64,000 nucleotides of DNA. Source: Halalkalicoccus jeotgali B3 (GTDB taxonomy: Archaea; Halobacteriota; Halobacteria; Halobacteriales; Halalkalicoccaceae). The DNA lies in assembly GCF_000196895.1 (NCBI RefSeq), contig NC_014297.1, positions 1,308,119 to 1,372,118 on the forward strand, written 5' to 3'. A model generated the notes under the pieces. The model made no database searches and was not told the DNA's origin. It worked only from the letters and a program-made list of their open reading frames with translations. Both the position numbers and the translations under genes were made by a program. Below are positions 27,544-37,112 of this stretch, piece after piece. Each line of letters opens with the position of its first letter. Within the stretch, counting starts at the first letter, position 1.

Positions 27544-28617
27544 ATGTCCGGCGACGAGGGCGATCTCGGGACGATCCTCGAGGAGGGTGGTCTCTCGCCG
27601 TATCAGGCCGCCGCCTTCGTCGCGCTGTTGGATCTGGGGTCGGCGTCCGCCCGGACGATCGCACGGGCGAGTGACGTACCCGACCCGCGGATCTACGACG
27701 TGTTGCGCGATCTGGAAGCCGACGGCTACGTCGAGACCTACGAACAGGACCGTCTGCACGCCCGGGTGAGCGACCTCGATCGGATCACCGACAGACTGGC
27801 CGCACGCGCCGAGCGCTTCGCGTGGGCCAGCGAGGAGGTCACGGAGCGATACGAGCGCCCCCACGCGGAGATCGGCGAGGCGCGGATCGTCGGCCGGTTC
27901 GAGACGGTGTTCGACCACGCACGCGGGGCCATCGAACGGGCGACCGACCGGGTGCAAGCCTCGCTCACCCCCGAGGAGTTCGCGGACCTCGAACCCGCGC
28001 TCGCGGCCGCCATCGACCGTGGCGTCGACATCCAGCTCTCGATCCACGGCAACGAGGACTCGATGCCCGCCACCGGGACGCTCGCGGGCGCCTGTACTGA
28101 GGCGCGCTATCGGCCGCTTCCTGCGCCCTTCGTCGTGCTCGTCGACCGCTCGGAGCTGTGTTTCGTCCCCCACAGCGACTCGATCAACGAGTACGGCGTG
28201 ATCGTCGACGACCGAACCCACGCCTACGTGTTTCACTGGTTTTTCACCCTCTGTCTGTGGGACGTCTGGGAGGTCCACTACTCCGGGCGGGCGAACGAGC
28301 CGCCGATCACCTACGCCGGCCTGCGCGAGTGTCTCCGGGCGATCGAACCCGAACTCGACGCCGGGCGGACCGTCCTCGTGACGGTCGAGGGGCGGTGGAC
28401 CGACACCGGCGAGGGCTGTTCGATCGTCGGGCAGGCACTCGAGTGTACCTACACGACCCAGTCGGCAAACGTGCGGGTCGACCCGACGATCGCCGCCTAC
28501 GCCGGGCGCGCGACGCTGACTGTCACCACCGACGACGGTCCCGTCTCGGTCGGCGGGTGGGGTGCGACCGTCGAGGATGCCGAGGTGAACCGGATCACCG
28601 TCGAGTCGATCGAGTAG
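27544..28617 (+). CDS. TrmB-family regulator, second paralogue
   Basis: 357 aa with the same layout as the gene at 24062. The winged helix is [20 protein letters not shown] / ARTIARASDVPDPRIYDVLR. The C-terminal sensor includes FVPHSDSINEYGVIVDDRTH and the ending VSVGGWGATVEDAEVNRI, parallel to [18 protein letters not shown] of the other copy. Probably a ligand-sensing regulator of carbohydrate genes; the ABC operon 1.5 kb downstream is a candidate target. Confidence 0.87.
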   Translation: MSGDEGDLGTILEEGGLSPYQAAAFVALLDLGSASARTIARASDVPDPRIYDVLRDLEADGYVETYEQDRLHARVSDLDRITDRLAARAERFAWASEEVTERYERPHAEIGEARIVGRFETVFDHARGAIERATDRVQASLTPEEFADLEPALAAAIDRGVDIQLSIHGNEDSMPATGTLAGACTEARYRPLPAPFVVLVDRSELCFVPHSDSINEYGVIVDDRTHAYVFHWFFTLCLWDVWEVHYSGRANEPPITYAGLRECLRAIEPELDAGRTVLVTVEGRWTDTGEGCSIVGQALECTYTTQSANVRVDPTIAAYAGRATLTVTTDDGPVSVGGWGATVEDAEVNRITVESIE

Positions 28618-28654
28618 GACAACGCTCTTGCCGGTTCCGGCCGTTTCGACGGGT

Positions 28655-29194
28655 ATGGACGAACTGCCGGCGCGTTTTGGCGGCGCCGACTGGCTCGATC
28701 TCGGACCCGACGAGGAGGTCCTCTGGGCCGGCCACCCGAGTTTCGTCCCCTATCTCGGGGGATTCGCCCTCGGGGCGGCGTTGATCGTCGCCGGCGTCGC
28801 CGGGGCGATCCTGCTCGGGGAGTTCGCGCTCGTGGGCGTCCTCGCGTTCGCGGTCGGTCTCGCAGTGGTCGGTTGGACGTACTACCAGCGGATCTCGACG
28901 GGTTACGTCATCACGAGCGCCGAGGTCTACCACAAGGAGGGTCTGATCGCCCGGGACGTGACCCAGATCCGCTACGAGCGGATCCAGAACACCTCCTTCA
29001 GCCAGACGGTCCTCGAACGCACGCTCTCGTATGGCGACGTGATCATCACCAGCGCGGGCACCGGCGAGGTCGAGATCACCCTCCGGAACGTTCCCGACCC
29101 CGAGCGGCTCAAGCGACTGTTGAGCGAGCAACTCGACGCAGTTTACGCGACGGGGACCGCGCGGGCGGAGCGGTCGATCCGGACCGACACCTGA
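28655..29194 (+). CDS. bPH2-type (PH domain) membrane protein
   Basis: 179 aa from ATG 28655. Two membrane helices (residues about 35-52 and 54-74) precede a bacterial-type PH (DUF304) domain with TGYVITSAEVYHKEGLIARD and IQNTSFSQTVLERTLSYGDV. Such proteins are membrane anchored; the function is generally unknown. Confidence 0.85.
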   Translation: MDELPARFGGADWLDLGPDEEVLWAGHPSFVPYLGGFALGAALIVAGVAGAILLGEFALVGVLAFAVGLAVVGWTYYQRISTGYVITSAEVYHKEGLIARDVTQIRYERIQNTSFSQTVLERTLSYGDVIITSAGTGEVEITLRNVPDPERLKRLLSEQLDAVYATGTARAERSIRTDT

Positions 29195-29237
29195 AACCGA
29201 CACAACCCTCATACCGTCGCCCCGAGAACGGACATCG

Positions 29238-30026
29238 ATGGGACCCATCGTCCTCCGTCGGCCGGAGTACACCGGACAGAACCGGTGTTGGCCCTGTACC
29301 GTCGCCAACGGCCTCGTCCTCGCAGGCTGTTGTCTCGCGCTCGTGCCCCTCTCGATCCCGCTTTCGCTTTTCGCCCTGCTCGCGGGCGCGGGTGCGATTC
29401 GATACCGGGGCTATCTCGTCCCCTACACCCCACAGCTCACCGCCCGCGTGCGCCAAGCGATAGCCAGCGAACCGGCCCGCCCCCGTGCCGGCTCGCTCGA
29501 TCTGAAGGACGACGAGGAACTCGGCCGGCGAACGGTCGAGACGCTGCTGGCCGAGGGAGTGCTCGTCCCCGACGGGGACAGACTCCACCTCGAGGAGCGG
29601 TTTCGCGGGGCGTGGCGCGAGGAGATGACCCGGCTGCGTGCCCGCTCGGACGAGGGACTGCTCGCGGCGATTACGGCGGCGACCGACGGGACCGACGTCG
29701 AGCTACTCGAGGCGGACCGTCCCTTGTTCGTCCTCACCGGTTCTGTCGGCGGCGAGGCGTGGGTATCCCGGCCGGTCGTGATCGCGGAGATCGCCGCCGA
29801 GCGGGCACTGGGTGTATGTGTCCCCGACATGAATCGCCGGGATCGGCTCACGGCCGCTCGTGCGCTGCGCTCGTTTCTCGAGTACTGTCCGGTCTGTGAG
29901 ACGCCGACCGAGGAGACCCGTCCCCACCTGTGTTGCGGGAGTGCTCCCACCCCGGAAGCACGCTCGGGAACGGTCCTCGTCTGCCCGGCGTGCGACGAGG
30001 CGCTGTATCGGTTTCTCGACGACTAA
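29238..30026 (+). CDS. Membrane protein with C-terminal zinc-ribbon, unknown
   Basis: 262 aa. An N-terminal CWPC motif sits just before a membrane hairpin (residues about 21-55). The middle is a soluble alpha/beta domain, and a C-terminal zinc ribbon is built from CPVC, CC and CPAC (residues about 217-252). It looks like a redox or zinc-binding membrane protein, but I cannot assign a family. Confidence 0.65.
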   Translation: MGPIVLRRPEYTGQNRCWPCTVANGLVLAGCCLALVPLSIPLSLFALLAGAGAIRYRGYLVPYTPQLTARVRQAIASEPARPRAGSLDLKDDEELGRRTVETLLAEGVLVPDGDRLHLEERFRGAWREEMTRLRARSDEGLLAAITAATDGTDVELLEADRPLFVLTGSVGGEAWVSRPVVIAEIAAERALGVCVPDMNRRDRLTAARALRSFLEYCPVCETPTEETRPHLCCGSAPTPEARSGTVLVCPACDEALYRFLDD

Positions 30027-30076
30027 TCGCCCGACGGGGCGGTTTACAACGCTTGTAGTATCGTTATTCCAAACAA

Positions 30077-30083
30077 CTAAATA
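30077..30083 (+). promoter_or_regulatory. Candidate TATA box of the sugar ABC operon
   Basis: CTAAATA lies 26-32 nt before the ATG at 30109, inside an AT-rich patch that contrasts with the coding DNA around it. Confidence 0.4.
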
Positions 30084-30108
30084 GGAAAGATCCGTTTCTC
30101 TGCCAGAG

Positions 30109-31547
30109 ATGGGCCGAGGGAACACTAGACGACGCTCTGGGGTATCGAGACGAACCTTCGTCAAGGCGGCCGGTGCCTCGGGCGTCACCGCCGGGTCGCT
30201 CGGGTTGGCCGGTTGTGTTGGGAGCGCGAACCAAGACGCGCTTATACTGCACGCCGACGCGCGCTTTCAGAGTTCACAGGACGCGATCCAAGAGGCGCTC
30301 TGGGAGGCCGGTCTCGATCAGGAGATCGAATTCGACGTCCGGGCGGCCTCCCAAAACACCGAACAGCGCCGCCAGGAGATCCAGTCAGCCCTACAGGCGG
30401 GTCGGGCACCCCCGGACGTCTTCCTGATGGACTCGGGGTGGACGATCCCGTTTATCCTCCGCGAACAGACCTCAACCTGACCGAGCGACTCTCGAACGAC
30501 GTACTGAGTCGGGTGCAGGACACCTACATGGACACCTCCGTCGAGACGGCGAGCCATCCCGAGACGGGGGATCTCCATGCCCTGCCGCTGTTTCCCGACT
30601 TCCCGGTGATGCTCTACCGGAAGGACCTCGTCGAGGAGGCGGGCTACGACACGAGCGGGTGGGCGACCAACGCGCTCTCCTGGCAGGAGTTCTCCGAGGT
30701 CGTCGCCGACACCCAACAGCAGGCCGGTCTCACGTACGGCTTTACCACACAGGGGGCGGCCTACGAGGGGCTGTCGTGTTGTACGTTCAACGAGACGATG
30801 TCGGGTTGGGGCGGGGCGTACTTCGGCGGTATCGACAACCTCTTCGAGGCCGGCGACCGGCCCGTCACCGTCGACGAGAAGCCGGTCCTCGACGCGATCC
30901 GCATGATGCGGGCGTTCATGTACGGCGAGGAGGACGAACACGCCCTCGACGGGTTCCAACAGATCTGTCCCACCGCGATCGTCCAGTGGATCGAGGACGA
31001 CTCGCTGGGTCCGTTCCAGAACGGCAACGCCGTCGCCCACCGGAACTGGCCCTATGCGATCGCAGAAACCGCAAGCGAGGACGCCTTCGGCGAGGCCATC
31101 GGCGTAATGCCGATCCCTTACGGCGTCACGCCCGAGCAGGCCCAGTACGAGGGAACCGGCGGGACCTGTGCGGCGCTCGGGGGATGGAACCTGGCGATCA
31201 ACCCCTACAGCGATCGTGTCGATGAAGCCATCCAGATGATCGAGGCGTTCTCCCAGGAGAGCATGCAGGTCTTTCTCTTCGAGGAGCAGAGCCTGTTTCC
31301 GCCGAACCTCGACCTGCTCGAAACGGAGGAGATCCGACAGATCGAACCGCTCGGGCGGTACGTCGAGACGCTCCAGACGCTCGGCGAGAACGCTATCCCG
31401 CGGCCGGTGACGGACATCTGGGCCGAACAGGGCGCCGTGATCGCGATCGAGGTACAAAACGCCTACACCGGACAGAAATCACCCGAAGAAGCGATGACCG
31501 ATCTGAGAAACCGACTGCAGGAAAGCGAACAGGACGTGGGGAACTAG
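30109..31547 (+). pseudogene. Sugar ABC transporter substrate-binding protein, frameshifted
   Basis: Frame one (30109-30480) gives a Tat/lipobox signal (SRRTFVKAAGASGVTAGSLG, then LAGC) and the start of an SBP_bac_1 fold, ending ...FILREQTST. Frame two carries the remaining 360 residues (TERLSNDVLSRVQ onward, with LPLFPDFPVMLYRKDL and GGWNLAINPYS). Adding one base at 30466-30470 (reading CAGGAC) fuses them into about 479 aa, a normal CUT1 binding protein. As written the product is a 123-aa stub. Sequencing error and genuine inactivation are both possible. It heads the transporter operon. Confidence 0.88.
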
Positions 31548-31548
31548 A

Positions 31549-32550
31549 ATGGCGACCGACACGCGCAATCGCGGACGGCTCGCCCCGGTCGTCGACTGGA
31601 TGGAAAACTTGAGCGAGGCGGCCTACGCCTACTTGCTGTTGCTCCCGGCGTTCGGGCTTCTGACGCTCATTGCGTTCTATCCACTGATCTCGACGTTCTG
31701 GATGTCGCTACTCGAAGACCAAACCCGAGGTGCAGAAACCCTCGGCGGGTTCGTCGGACTGGACAACTACATCGGCATCCTCACCGGCGATGCGCGCCTC
31801 GCCCGGCAGTTCCTCGATATCCAGTTCACTGGAAGCTTCCCGTTCTTCGAACTCGGCGTCGGGTTCTTCCAACAGGCGCTGTTCGTCACGCTGGCGTTTG
31901 CAATCCTGAACGTGCTGTTTACGACGCTGATCGGGTTCGGTCAGGCGCTCGTACTCGATAAGGACTTCCGAGGGCGGCGCTGGGTCCGGGTCGCGGTCAT
32001 CATCCCGTGGGCGGTGCCGATCGTCGTCCAGGGGATGATCTTCTACCTGATGTTCCAGCCGACCGTCGGCTTCGGTGCCGACCTGATGAACGGCCTCGGC
32101 CTGTTCAGCGCCAATCCGCTCGCGAGCAGCCGGGACTCGTTTTTCATCATCCTGATCGCAGACGTCTGGAAGACCTCGGCGTTCATGGCGCTGCTCATCC
32201 TGGCGGGCCTCCAGAGCGTCGATCGGAGCCTCTATGACGTCGCGAAGGTCTCGGGGGCCTCGGCGTGGCAGCGATTCAAACTCATTACCTTCCCGCTCGT
32301 CCTTCCGGCGCTGCTGGTCGCGATGCTGTTTCGGACCATGGACGCGATGCGGGTCTACGGGCTGATCGAATCGACCGCGGGCTGTACGACCGTTCCCTCG
32401 ATGACCTGTATGGTCATCGAAGGGATGTTCGGCGGGACGCGAATCTACGGCACCGCAGCGGCGGTGGCGTTCATGACGGCGGTGATCATCGGGGTGTTCA
32501 TCTCGGTCTACATCGTCAAATTCCGGGACACGGACGGAGGTGTTTACTGA
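31549..32550 (+). CDS. CUT1 sugar ABC transporter permease (MalF/UgpA type)
   Basis: 333 aa with six main membrane helices. The EAA loop that docks on the ATPase is SLYDVAKVSGASAWQRFKLI (residues about 224-243). It is the first permease, located 1 bp after the binding-protein stop and overlapping the second permease by 1 bp (TGATG). Forms the membrane channel with the next gene product. Confidence 0.93.
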   Translation: MATDTRNRGRLAPVVDWMENLSEAAYAYLLLLPAFGLLTLIAFYPLISTFWMSLLEDQTRGAETLGGFVGLDNYIGILTGDARLARQFLDIQFTGSFPFFELGVGFFQQALFVTLAFAILNVLFTTLIGFGQALVLDKDFRGRRWVRVAVIIPWAVPIVVQGMIFYLMFQPTVGFGADLMNGLGLFSANPLASSRDSFFIILIADVWKTSAFMALLILAGLQSVDRSLYDVAKVSGASAWQRFKLITFPLVLPALLVAMLFRTMDAMRVYGLIESTAGCTTVPSMTCMVIEGMFGGTRIYGTAAAVAFMTAVIIGVFISVYIVKFRDTDGGVY

Positions 32551-33503
32551 TGGCAACTGAAACGGAGACGAGGACACGGACGGAAGGCGAACAGGACGAC
32601 GACGCGGGGCCGTTCAAGCGATGGGTTTCGGGGTCGATCTCGCAGCCCGGACGGGCCTACCGGCCGATGTTCTGGCTCGTGACGATCTTCTTCCTCGTTA
32701 CGACGCTGTTTCCCTTCTACTGGCTGTTGATGGTGGCGCTGACGCCCGAGGGCCAGCTCCAGGACGTGCTGTTTACGCCCAACGGCTTCAACCCCGGCGT
32801 GTTCGTTGAGATCTTCCAGATCCTGCCGTTTCACCGCTACATGTTCAACAGCTTCGTGATCGCGACGGTGACGACCGCCTTCGTCCTCGTGGTGGCGAGC
32901 CTCGCGGGGTACGTCTTCGGGCGGCTGCGCTTTCCGGGGAAGAGCCCGCTCATGTTACTGGTCTTGCTGGTGTCGTTTTTCCCGCCGGCGGCGTTTTTCA
33001 TCCCGCTGAACGACCTGTTCAACGCGAACATCGACATCCTCGAACCGGTCCTCTCGAACGGGAGTCTCTACAACACGCCCTACGCGCTGGTCATCCCGAT
33101 GTCGGCGCTGTTCATGCCGCTTGCGATCTTCATTCTCACGACCTTCTACAGCCAGATCCCTGACGGGCTCGAAGACGCCGCCCGAGTCGAGGGAACCACC
33201 CGACTCGGCGCGCTGTTTCGGGTGATCATCCCGCTCTCGGCGCCGGGCGTCGCCACCGCGGGCGTGCTGACCTTCATCGGCGTCTACAACGAGTTCTTCT
33301 TCTCGTTTCTGATGACCGACGGACAGCCCCAGAACTGGGCCCCGGTCCTGCAGGGGATCCTCGGGTTCCAGGGACAGTACCAGACGCTGTACAACGCGAT
33401 GGCCGCGGCGTCGATCGTCGCGGTGTTGCCGATGGCGATCCTCGTGGTCGTCGCACAGGAGAAGATCGTTAGCGGACTCACTGCGGGCGGACTCAAGGAG
33501 TAA
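32550..33503 (+). CDS. CUT1 sugar ABC transporter permease (MalG/UgpE type)
   Basis: 317 aa from ATG 32550, which shares its A with the upstream TGA. Six membrane helices; EAA motif GLEDAARVEGTTRLGALFRVIIPLSAPG (shown in part: EDAARVEGTTRLGALFRVII). The acidic N-terminal 30 residues are cytosolic. Pairs with the MalF-type subunit in the cytoplasmic membrane. Confidence 0.93.
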   Translation: MATETETRTRTEGEQDDDAGPFKRWVSGSISQPGRAYRPMFWLVTIFFLVTTLFPFYWLLMVALTPEGQLQDVLFTPNGFNPGVFVEIFQILPFHRYMFNSFVIATVTTAFVLVVASLAGYVFGRLRFPGKSPLMLLVLLVSFFPPAAFFIPLNDLFNANIDILEPVLSNGSLYNTPYALVIPMSALFMPLAIFILTTFYSQIPDGLEDAARVEGTTRLGALFRVIIPLSAPGVATAGVLTFIGVYNEFFFSFLMTDGQPQNWAPVLQGILGFQGQYQTLYNAMAAASIVAVLPMAILVVVAQEKIVSGLTAGGLKE

Positions 33504-33506
33504 CCC

Positions 33507-34703
33507 ATGGCAAACGTAACACTCGACGGAGTCACGAAACGGTACGAGGACGTAACGGCAGTCGATGACATGAACATGGAGATCGGGGACGGGGAGTTCG
33601 TCACCTTCGTTGGTCCCTCCGGCTGTGGGAAGTCGACCACGATGGAGACGATCGCCGGGTTGACTAAGCCCACCGAGGGCCATGTCTACATCGGCGAGCG
33701 CGACGTAACCAACCTCCCGCCCAAGGACAGGGGGATCGCGATGGTGTTCCAGAACATCGCCCTGTTTCCCCATATGGACGTCTACGACAACATCAGCTTC
33801 GGGCTGCGGATCCGCAACCACGAGAAATCCGACATCGATCGGCGCGTCGAGGAGGCCGCCGAGATCGTCCAGCTCGACGGGATGATGCACCGGATGCCCG
33901 AGGAGATGTCCGGCGGCCAGCGCCAGCGCGTCGCGATCGCCCGTGCGCTCGTCCGGGAGCCCGACGTGTTCCTGATGGACGAGCCACTCGCGAACCTCGA
34001 CGCCAAGCTCCGTGTGCACATGCGCACGGAGCTCCAGCGACTCCACCGCCGGCTCGACACCACGATCATCTACGTCACTCACGACCAGGCAGAAGCGATG
34101 ACGATGTCCGACCGGATCGCGGTGATCAACGCCGGGAAGCTCCAGCAGATCGCCCCGCCGCTGACCTGTTATAACGAACCGGCAAACCGCTTCGTCGCGG
34201 GTTTTATCGGGTCGCCCTCGATGAACTTCGTCGACGCCGAGGTCACCAACGACGGGCTCGAAAGCGAGAACTTCACCATCGAGTTCGATCCCTCAACGAC
34301 TGACGGACTCGCCCCCGGCGATCGCGTAACCGTCGGCGTCAGACCCGAGGACGTCTACCTCGAACGTACCGCCGACGGCGTCGAACATCCCACGGGGCTG
34401 ATCGACGCCCGAACCGACGTTCTCGAACCGATGGGCAACGAGGTGTTCGTCTACCTCGTCACTGGCGACGACACCGAGACCAGCATGGAAATCGAGGGCG
34501 GCGCCACGACCGACGACCAACTGCTGATGAGCGTCGATCCCGACACTCGAATCGACGTCGACGAGGACGTCGAAGTCGTCCTCGACCGCTCGCGGATCCA
34601 CCTCTTCGACTACGAAACCGGCGATGCGCTGCGCCACGGGCTCGTCGATATCGCCAGCGCCGGCTCGGGGACACCCGAACGCGGCGTCGGCGACAGCGAC
34701 TGA
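33507..34703 (+). CDS. CUT1 sugar ABC transporter ATP-binding protein (MalK/UgpC type)
   Basis: 398 aa. Walker A is GPSGCGKSTT (residues 36-45), the ABC signature is EEMSGGQRQRVAIARALV, Walker B is DVFLMDEPLANLDAK, and the H-loop is IYVTHDQAEAMTM. The C-terminal 130 residues are the TOBE/MOBE regulatory domain (VGVRPEDVYLER). Hydrolyses ATP to drive sugar import. It follows the permease by 3 bp, completing a four-gene importer. Confidence 0.95.
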   Translation: MANVTLDGVTKRYEDVTAVDDMNMEIGDGEFVTFVGPSGCGKSTTMETIAGLTKPTEGHVYIGERDVTNLPPKDRGIAMVFQNIALFPHMDVYDNISFGLRIRNHEKSDIDRRVEEAAEIVQLDGMMHRMPEEMSGGQRQRVAIARALVREPDVFLMDEPLANLDAKLRVHMRTELQRLHRRLDTTIIYVTHDQAEAMTMSDRIAVINAGKLQQIAPPLTCYNEPANRFVAGFIGSPSMNFVDAEVTNDGLESENFTIEFDPSTTDGLAPGDRVTVGVRPEDVYLERTADGVEHPTGLIDARTDVLEPMGNEVFVYLVTGDDTETSMEIEGGATTDDQLLMSVDPDTRIDVDEDVEVVLDRSRIHLFDYETGDALRHGLVDIASAGSGTPERGVGDSD

Positions 34704-34838
34704 GCGGCTTTATAGTCAGCATAACAATACGTCCACGATCCGAGTTCCGGATGTAGTCTCATCCGACGAACGACACATGAAACGGACGACACGATCATGA
34801 ACGAAAGGGTAATCCCATGAGTTTCGCTAGTTCCTCCA

Positions 34839-35924
34839 ATGAACGATCCACGAGACGTTAAGATCGGGGTCATCGGCCTCGGAAACATCGGTCGCTACCA
34901 CGCCGACCGACTGCGTAGCTACGGGGCGGAGATCGTGGGCGGGATGGACGTGCTTCCGGAGGCTCGCGAACGCTTCGGCCGGGATTACGGCGTGGCGATC
35001 TACGAGGACCACGAGGAACTCTATTCGGTCGCGGACGCGATCATCGTCACCACGCCCAACAAGTTCCACGAGGAATACGCCGTCTCCGCGCTCGAAGCGG
35101 GACTGGACGTCTTGCTCGAAAAACCCCTCGCACACTCCGTCGAGAGCGCAGAGCGGATCGCGGCGGCCGCCCAGTCCTCCGAGGGGTTCTGTATGGTCGG
35201 CTTCCACAATCGCTATCTCCCCTCCATCGAGGTGTTGACGACCGAACGCGACCGGGGACGGTTCGGCGACCTCTCGCATGTCGAAGCCAACTACATCCGC
35301 AGGCGCGGGATCCCCGGGCGCGGCTCGTGGTTCACCTCCCGGGAGATCGCCGGTGGCGGCGCGCTGATCGACATCGGCGTCCACGCGCTGGACCTCGCGC
35401 TGTACGTGCTGGATTTCCCTGAAATCGCGGAGGTTTCGGGCGTTGCACGCTCGGAGTTCGGTACCCGTGAGGACTACACCTACCTCCAGATGTGGGGCGA
35501 CGACGCGGGCCACGAGCGCTTCGACGTCGAGGACTCGGTCAGCGCGTTCATCCGCTGTGTCGACGGTCAGACCATCTCGCTCGAGGTCGCGTGGGCGGCC
35601 AACCGTCCGACCGACAACGAGTTCGTCGTCCGTGGTAGCGACGCTGGCGCGCGCTTCGACCGGGCCAGCGGCGACATGACCATCTACGAGACCAGCGCCG
35701 ACGGCTCGCCACACTTCAACGACACGCAGGTCAAAACCCGCGAGCGAGACGCCCACGCCGCCGAACAGGAGACGTTCCTGCAGGCGGTCGCCGCAGGCGA
35801 ACCGCCCGAACGGAACACCGTCGAACAGGGGCTGCTCGTCCAGCGAGTGATCGACGCGATCTACCGTTCGAGCGAGAAAGGGCGGACGATCACGTTCGAC
35901 GAGCGGCCGCTCGTGGCCGAATAA
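34839..35924 (+). CDS. Gfo/Idh/MocA family dehydrogenase
   Basis: 361 aa. The Rossmann motif is IGVIGLGNIGRYHADRL (residues 8-24), the dinucleotide-end EKPLAHSV lies near residue 95, and the substrate loop is GGGALIDIGVHALDLALY. It oxidises or reduces a sugar or polyol with NAD(P). It lies 135 bp after the ABC operon. The integrated element begins within a few bases of its TAA, separating it from the isomerase at 53230 that would normally be its neighbour. A dyad CGGATG-6-CATCCG at 34748-34765 lies upstream. Confidence 0.92.
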   Translation: MNDPRDVKIGVIGLGNIGRYHADRLRSYGAEIVGGMDVLPEARERFGRDYGVAIYEDHEELYSVADAIIVTTPNKFHEEYAVSALEAGLDVLLEKPLAHSVESAERIAAAAQSSEGFCMVGFHNRYLPSIEVLTTERDRGRFGDLSHVEANYIRRRGIPGRGSWFTSREIAGGGALIDIGVHALDLALYVLDFPEIAEVSGVARSEFGTREDYTYLQMWGDDAGHERFDVEDSVSAFIRCVDGQTISLEVAWAANRPTDNEFVVRGSDAGARFDRASGDMTIYETSADGSPHFNDTQVKTRERDAHAAEQETFLQAVAAGEPPERNTVEQGLLVQRVIDAIYRSSEKGRTITFDERPLVAE

Positions 35925-35925
35925 T

Positions 35926-35937
35926 CACCGGGGTTTA
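35926..35937 (+). repeat. Proposed attL core (imperfect direct repeat)
   Basis: CACCGGGGTTTA directly follows the TAA of the Gfo/Idh gene. It matches 11 of 12 bases of the sequence at 53193-53204 on the other side of the element. A short shared ACGTTAYCAC also occurs inside each end (35945-35954 and 53169-53178). Confidence 0.5.
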
Positions 35938-35971
35938 AAAAGAAACGTTACCACACCTGTGGACACACGTT

Positions 35972-36256
35972 TTACTTGTCGATGTTTATCTCGACATCGG
36001 CATCTCCAGAGACATCTACATCAATATCTACATCATCAGTTTCCTCTCGCTCTTTCAGAGCATCATATATCGCCTGCGCTATGACCTGCGATCCAACCAT
36101 AAAGACGAATTCAAGAATAACCCCTGCCTCGCCGGAGCCCGTCCCACTCCCACGAACCTGTATTGGTTCAACTTGTGACTTGATTTGATCGCGTATCTCG
36201 TGTGCGTCTTTGAGCGACGCCGTATCCATATCTACGTTCCAGGTTACTTCAGGCAT
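35972..36256 (-). CDS. Small protein with EACC1-like layout, unknown
   Basis: 94 aa from MPEVTW (ATG 36256; four more codons upstream are possible). The parts are an N-terminal beta/alpha segment (SLKDAHEIRDQIKS), a glycine-rich turn GSGTGSGEAGVILEF, a hydrophobic helix FVFMVGSQVIAQAIYDAL, and an acidic beta strand end. This order resembles the effector-associated constant component 1 (EACC1) of conflict systems, but that is only a pattern match. It is the leftmost element gene and may be expressed separately from the zinc-finger operon. Confidence 0.55.
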   Translation of the reverse strand: MPEVTWNVDMDTASLKDAHEIRDQIKSQVEPIQVRGSGTGSGEAGVILEFVFMVGSQVIAQAIYDALKEREETDDVDIDVDVSGDADVEINIDK

Positions 36257-36312
36257 ACAGAATAGCATACTCGTATCCTGAAATAAGTATGCCTGAGAAA
36301 GGAGCCAGGGGG

Positions 36313-36792
36313 CTACTCTCTGTCGCCCGAGGGGGCGACAATCCTGAGAAAATATGGGGTGGAGCTATTCATCATCCACCTATCGTCCTTGGGGCCTCTA
36401 TAGCGCCTCAGGTGAGCGCCCCTGGCCCTTGGGCCTCCGTCCAATGGGACAATGAGCCTGTGTCTCCCACCCTGAGTCGTCTTCATAGTCACAATGATAG
36501 TGTCATCGTTGCGCTCAACTCCTGTGACTACTGGCGTAGCTTGAGACAAATGACTCACCTCGACGACGTCGCCTTCCTCTACCTCCAGCATGTCGCTGAA
36601 CTCTCCTCGTCGCTCGACACATGACTTGAGCTCGTCGAAGTCGACATCCTTCGGGCCGACGAGCCTTTGCTCGTCAGTCAGTGCTTCGAGCAACTCGCCC
36701 TTCGTCATCTTCGATCGACCCTCGACACTTTGCGACTTTGCGACTTCGTACAATTCATCGCGAGTCTTCACTTTGAGATTTTGTGCGCTCAT
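36313..36792 (-). CDS. Rho-N/SAP-like domain protein
   Basis: 159 aa from MSAQNLKVKT (ATG 36792). Residues 1-37 form a short helix-extended-helix module (LYEVAKSQSVEGRSKMTKGE) resembling Rho-N or SAP nucleic-acid-binding domains. The rest is a beta-rich domain (GDVVEVSHLSQATPVVTGVE; DDTIIVTMKTTQGGRHRLIV). It may bind DNA or RNA of the element. A dyad at 36830-36848 upstream could be an operator. Confidence 0.6.
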   Translation of the reverse strand: MSAQNLKVKTRDELYEVAKSQSVEGRSKMTKGELLEALTDEQRLVGPKDVDFDELKSCVERRGEFSDMLEVEEGDVVEVSHLSQATPVVTGVERNDDTIIVTMKTTQGGRHRLIVPLDGGPRARGAHLRRYRGPKDDRWMMNSSTPYFLRIVAPSGDRE

Positions 36793-37112
36793 CTTTTTTG
36801 GGACCTCTTTTCCATTCATTCATTTAGTCTGACACACAATAAGTGTCACTCTTTCAATACGAAAAGTGCCTGCAGCCGGTGGTGGTGGAGCCATCCTGTG
36901 CTTTACTGTTCCACTCACAGACTCGCTCTCGTGACACTTGTATACAGAACTGCCTCCGACTCGAGCCTTTTGTTTCATCCGCCCACCTCGCAAAACGAAA
37001 TCAATCCCACGGCAGAGTGCCGAAACCGAAAATTCTCGCAGCCCTGAAGTTCAAGCCTTAGTCAACAGTTGACGCTCCACCGACAAAACCACTTACAAAT
37101 AACGAAACAGAC
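36793..37112. other. Non-coding stretch with three small dyads
   Basis: 320 bp without a convincing gene. It contains TGACAC-7-GTGTCA (36830-36848, upstream of the Rho-N-like gene), CGGCA-GAG-TGCCG (37010-37022) and GTCAAC-A-GTTGAC (37061-37073). The last two lie downstream of the leftward zinc-finger operon and may end its transcription. Rightward ORFs here have no coding bias. Confidence 0.45.

Noticed and set aside
36667-37061. Rightward ORFs of 72-126 codons in the element
   Set aside because: Basic, serine-rich sequences without domain, start context or coding bias; partly opposite the Rho-N-like gene.
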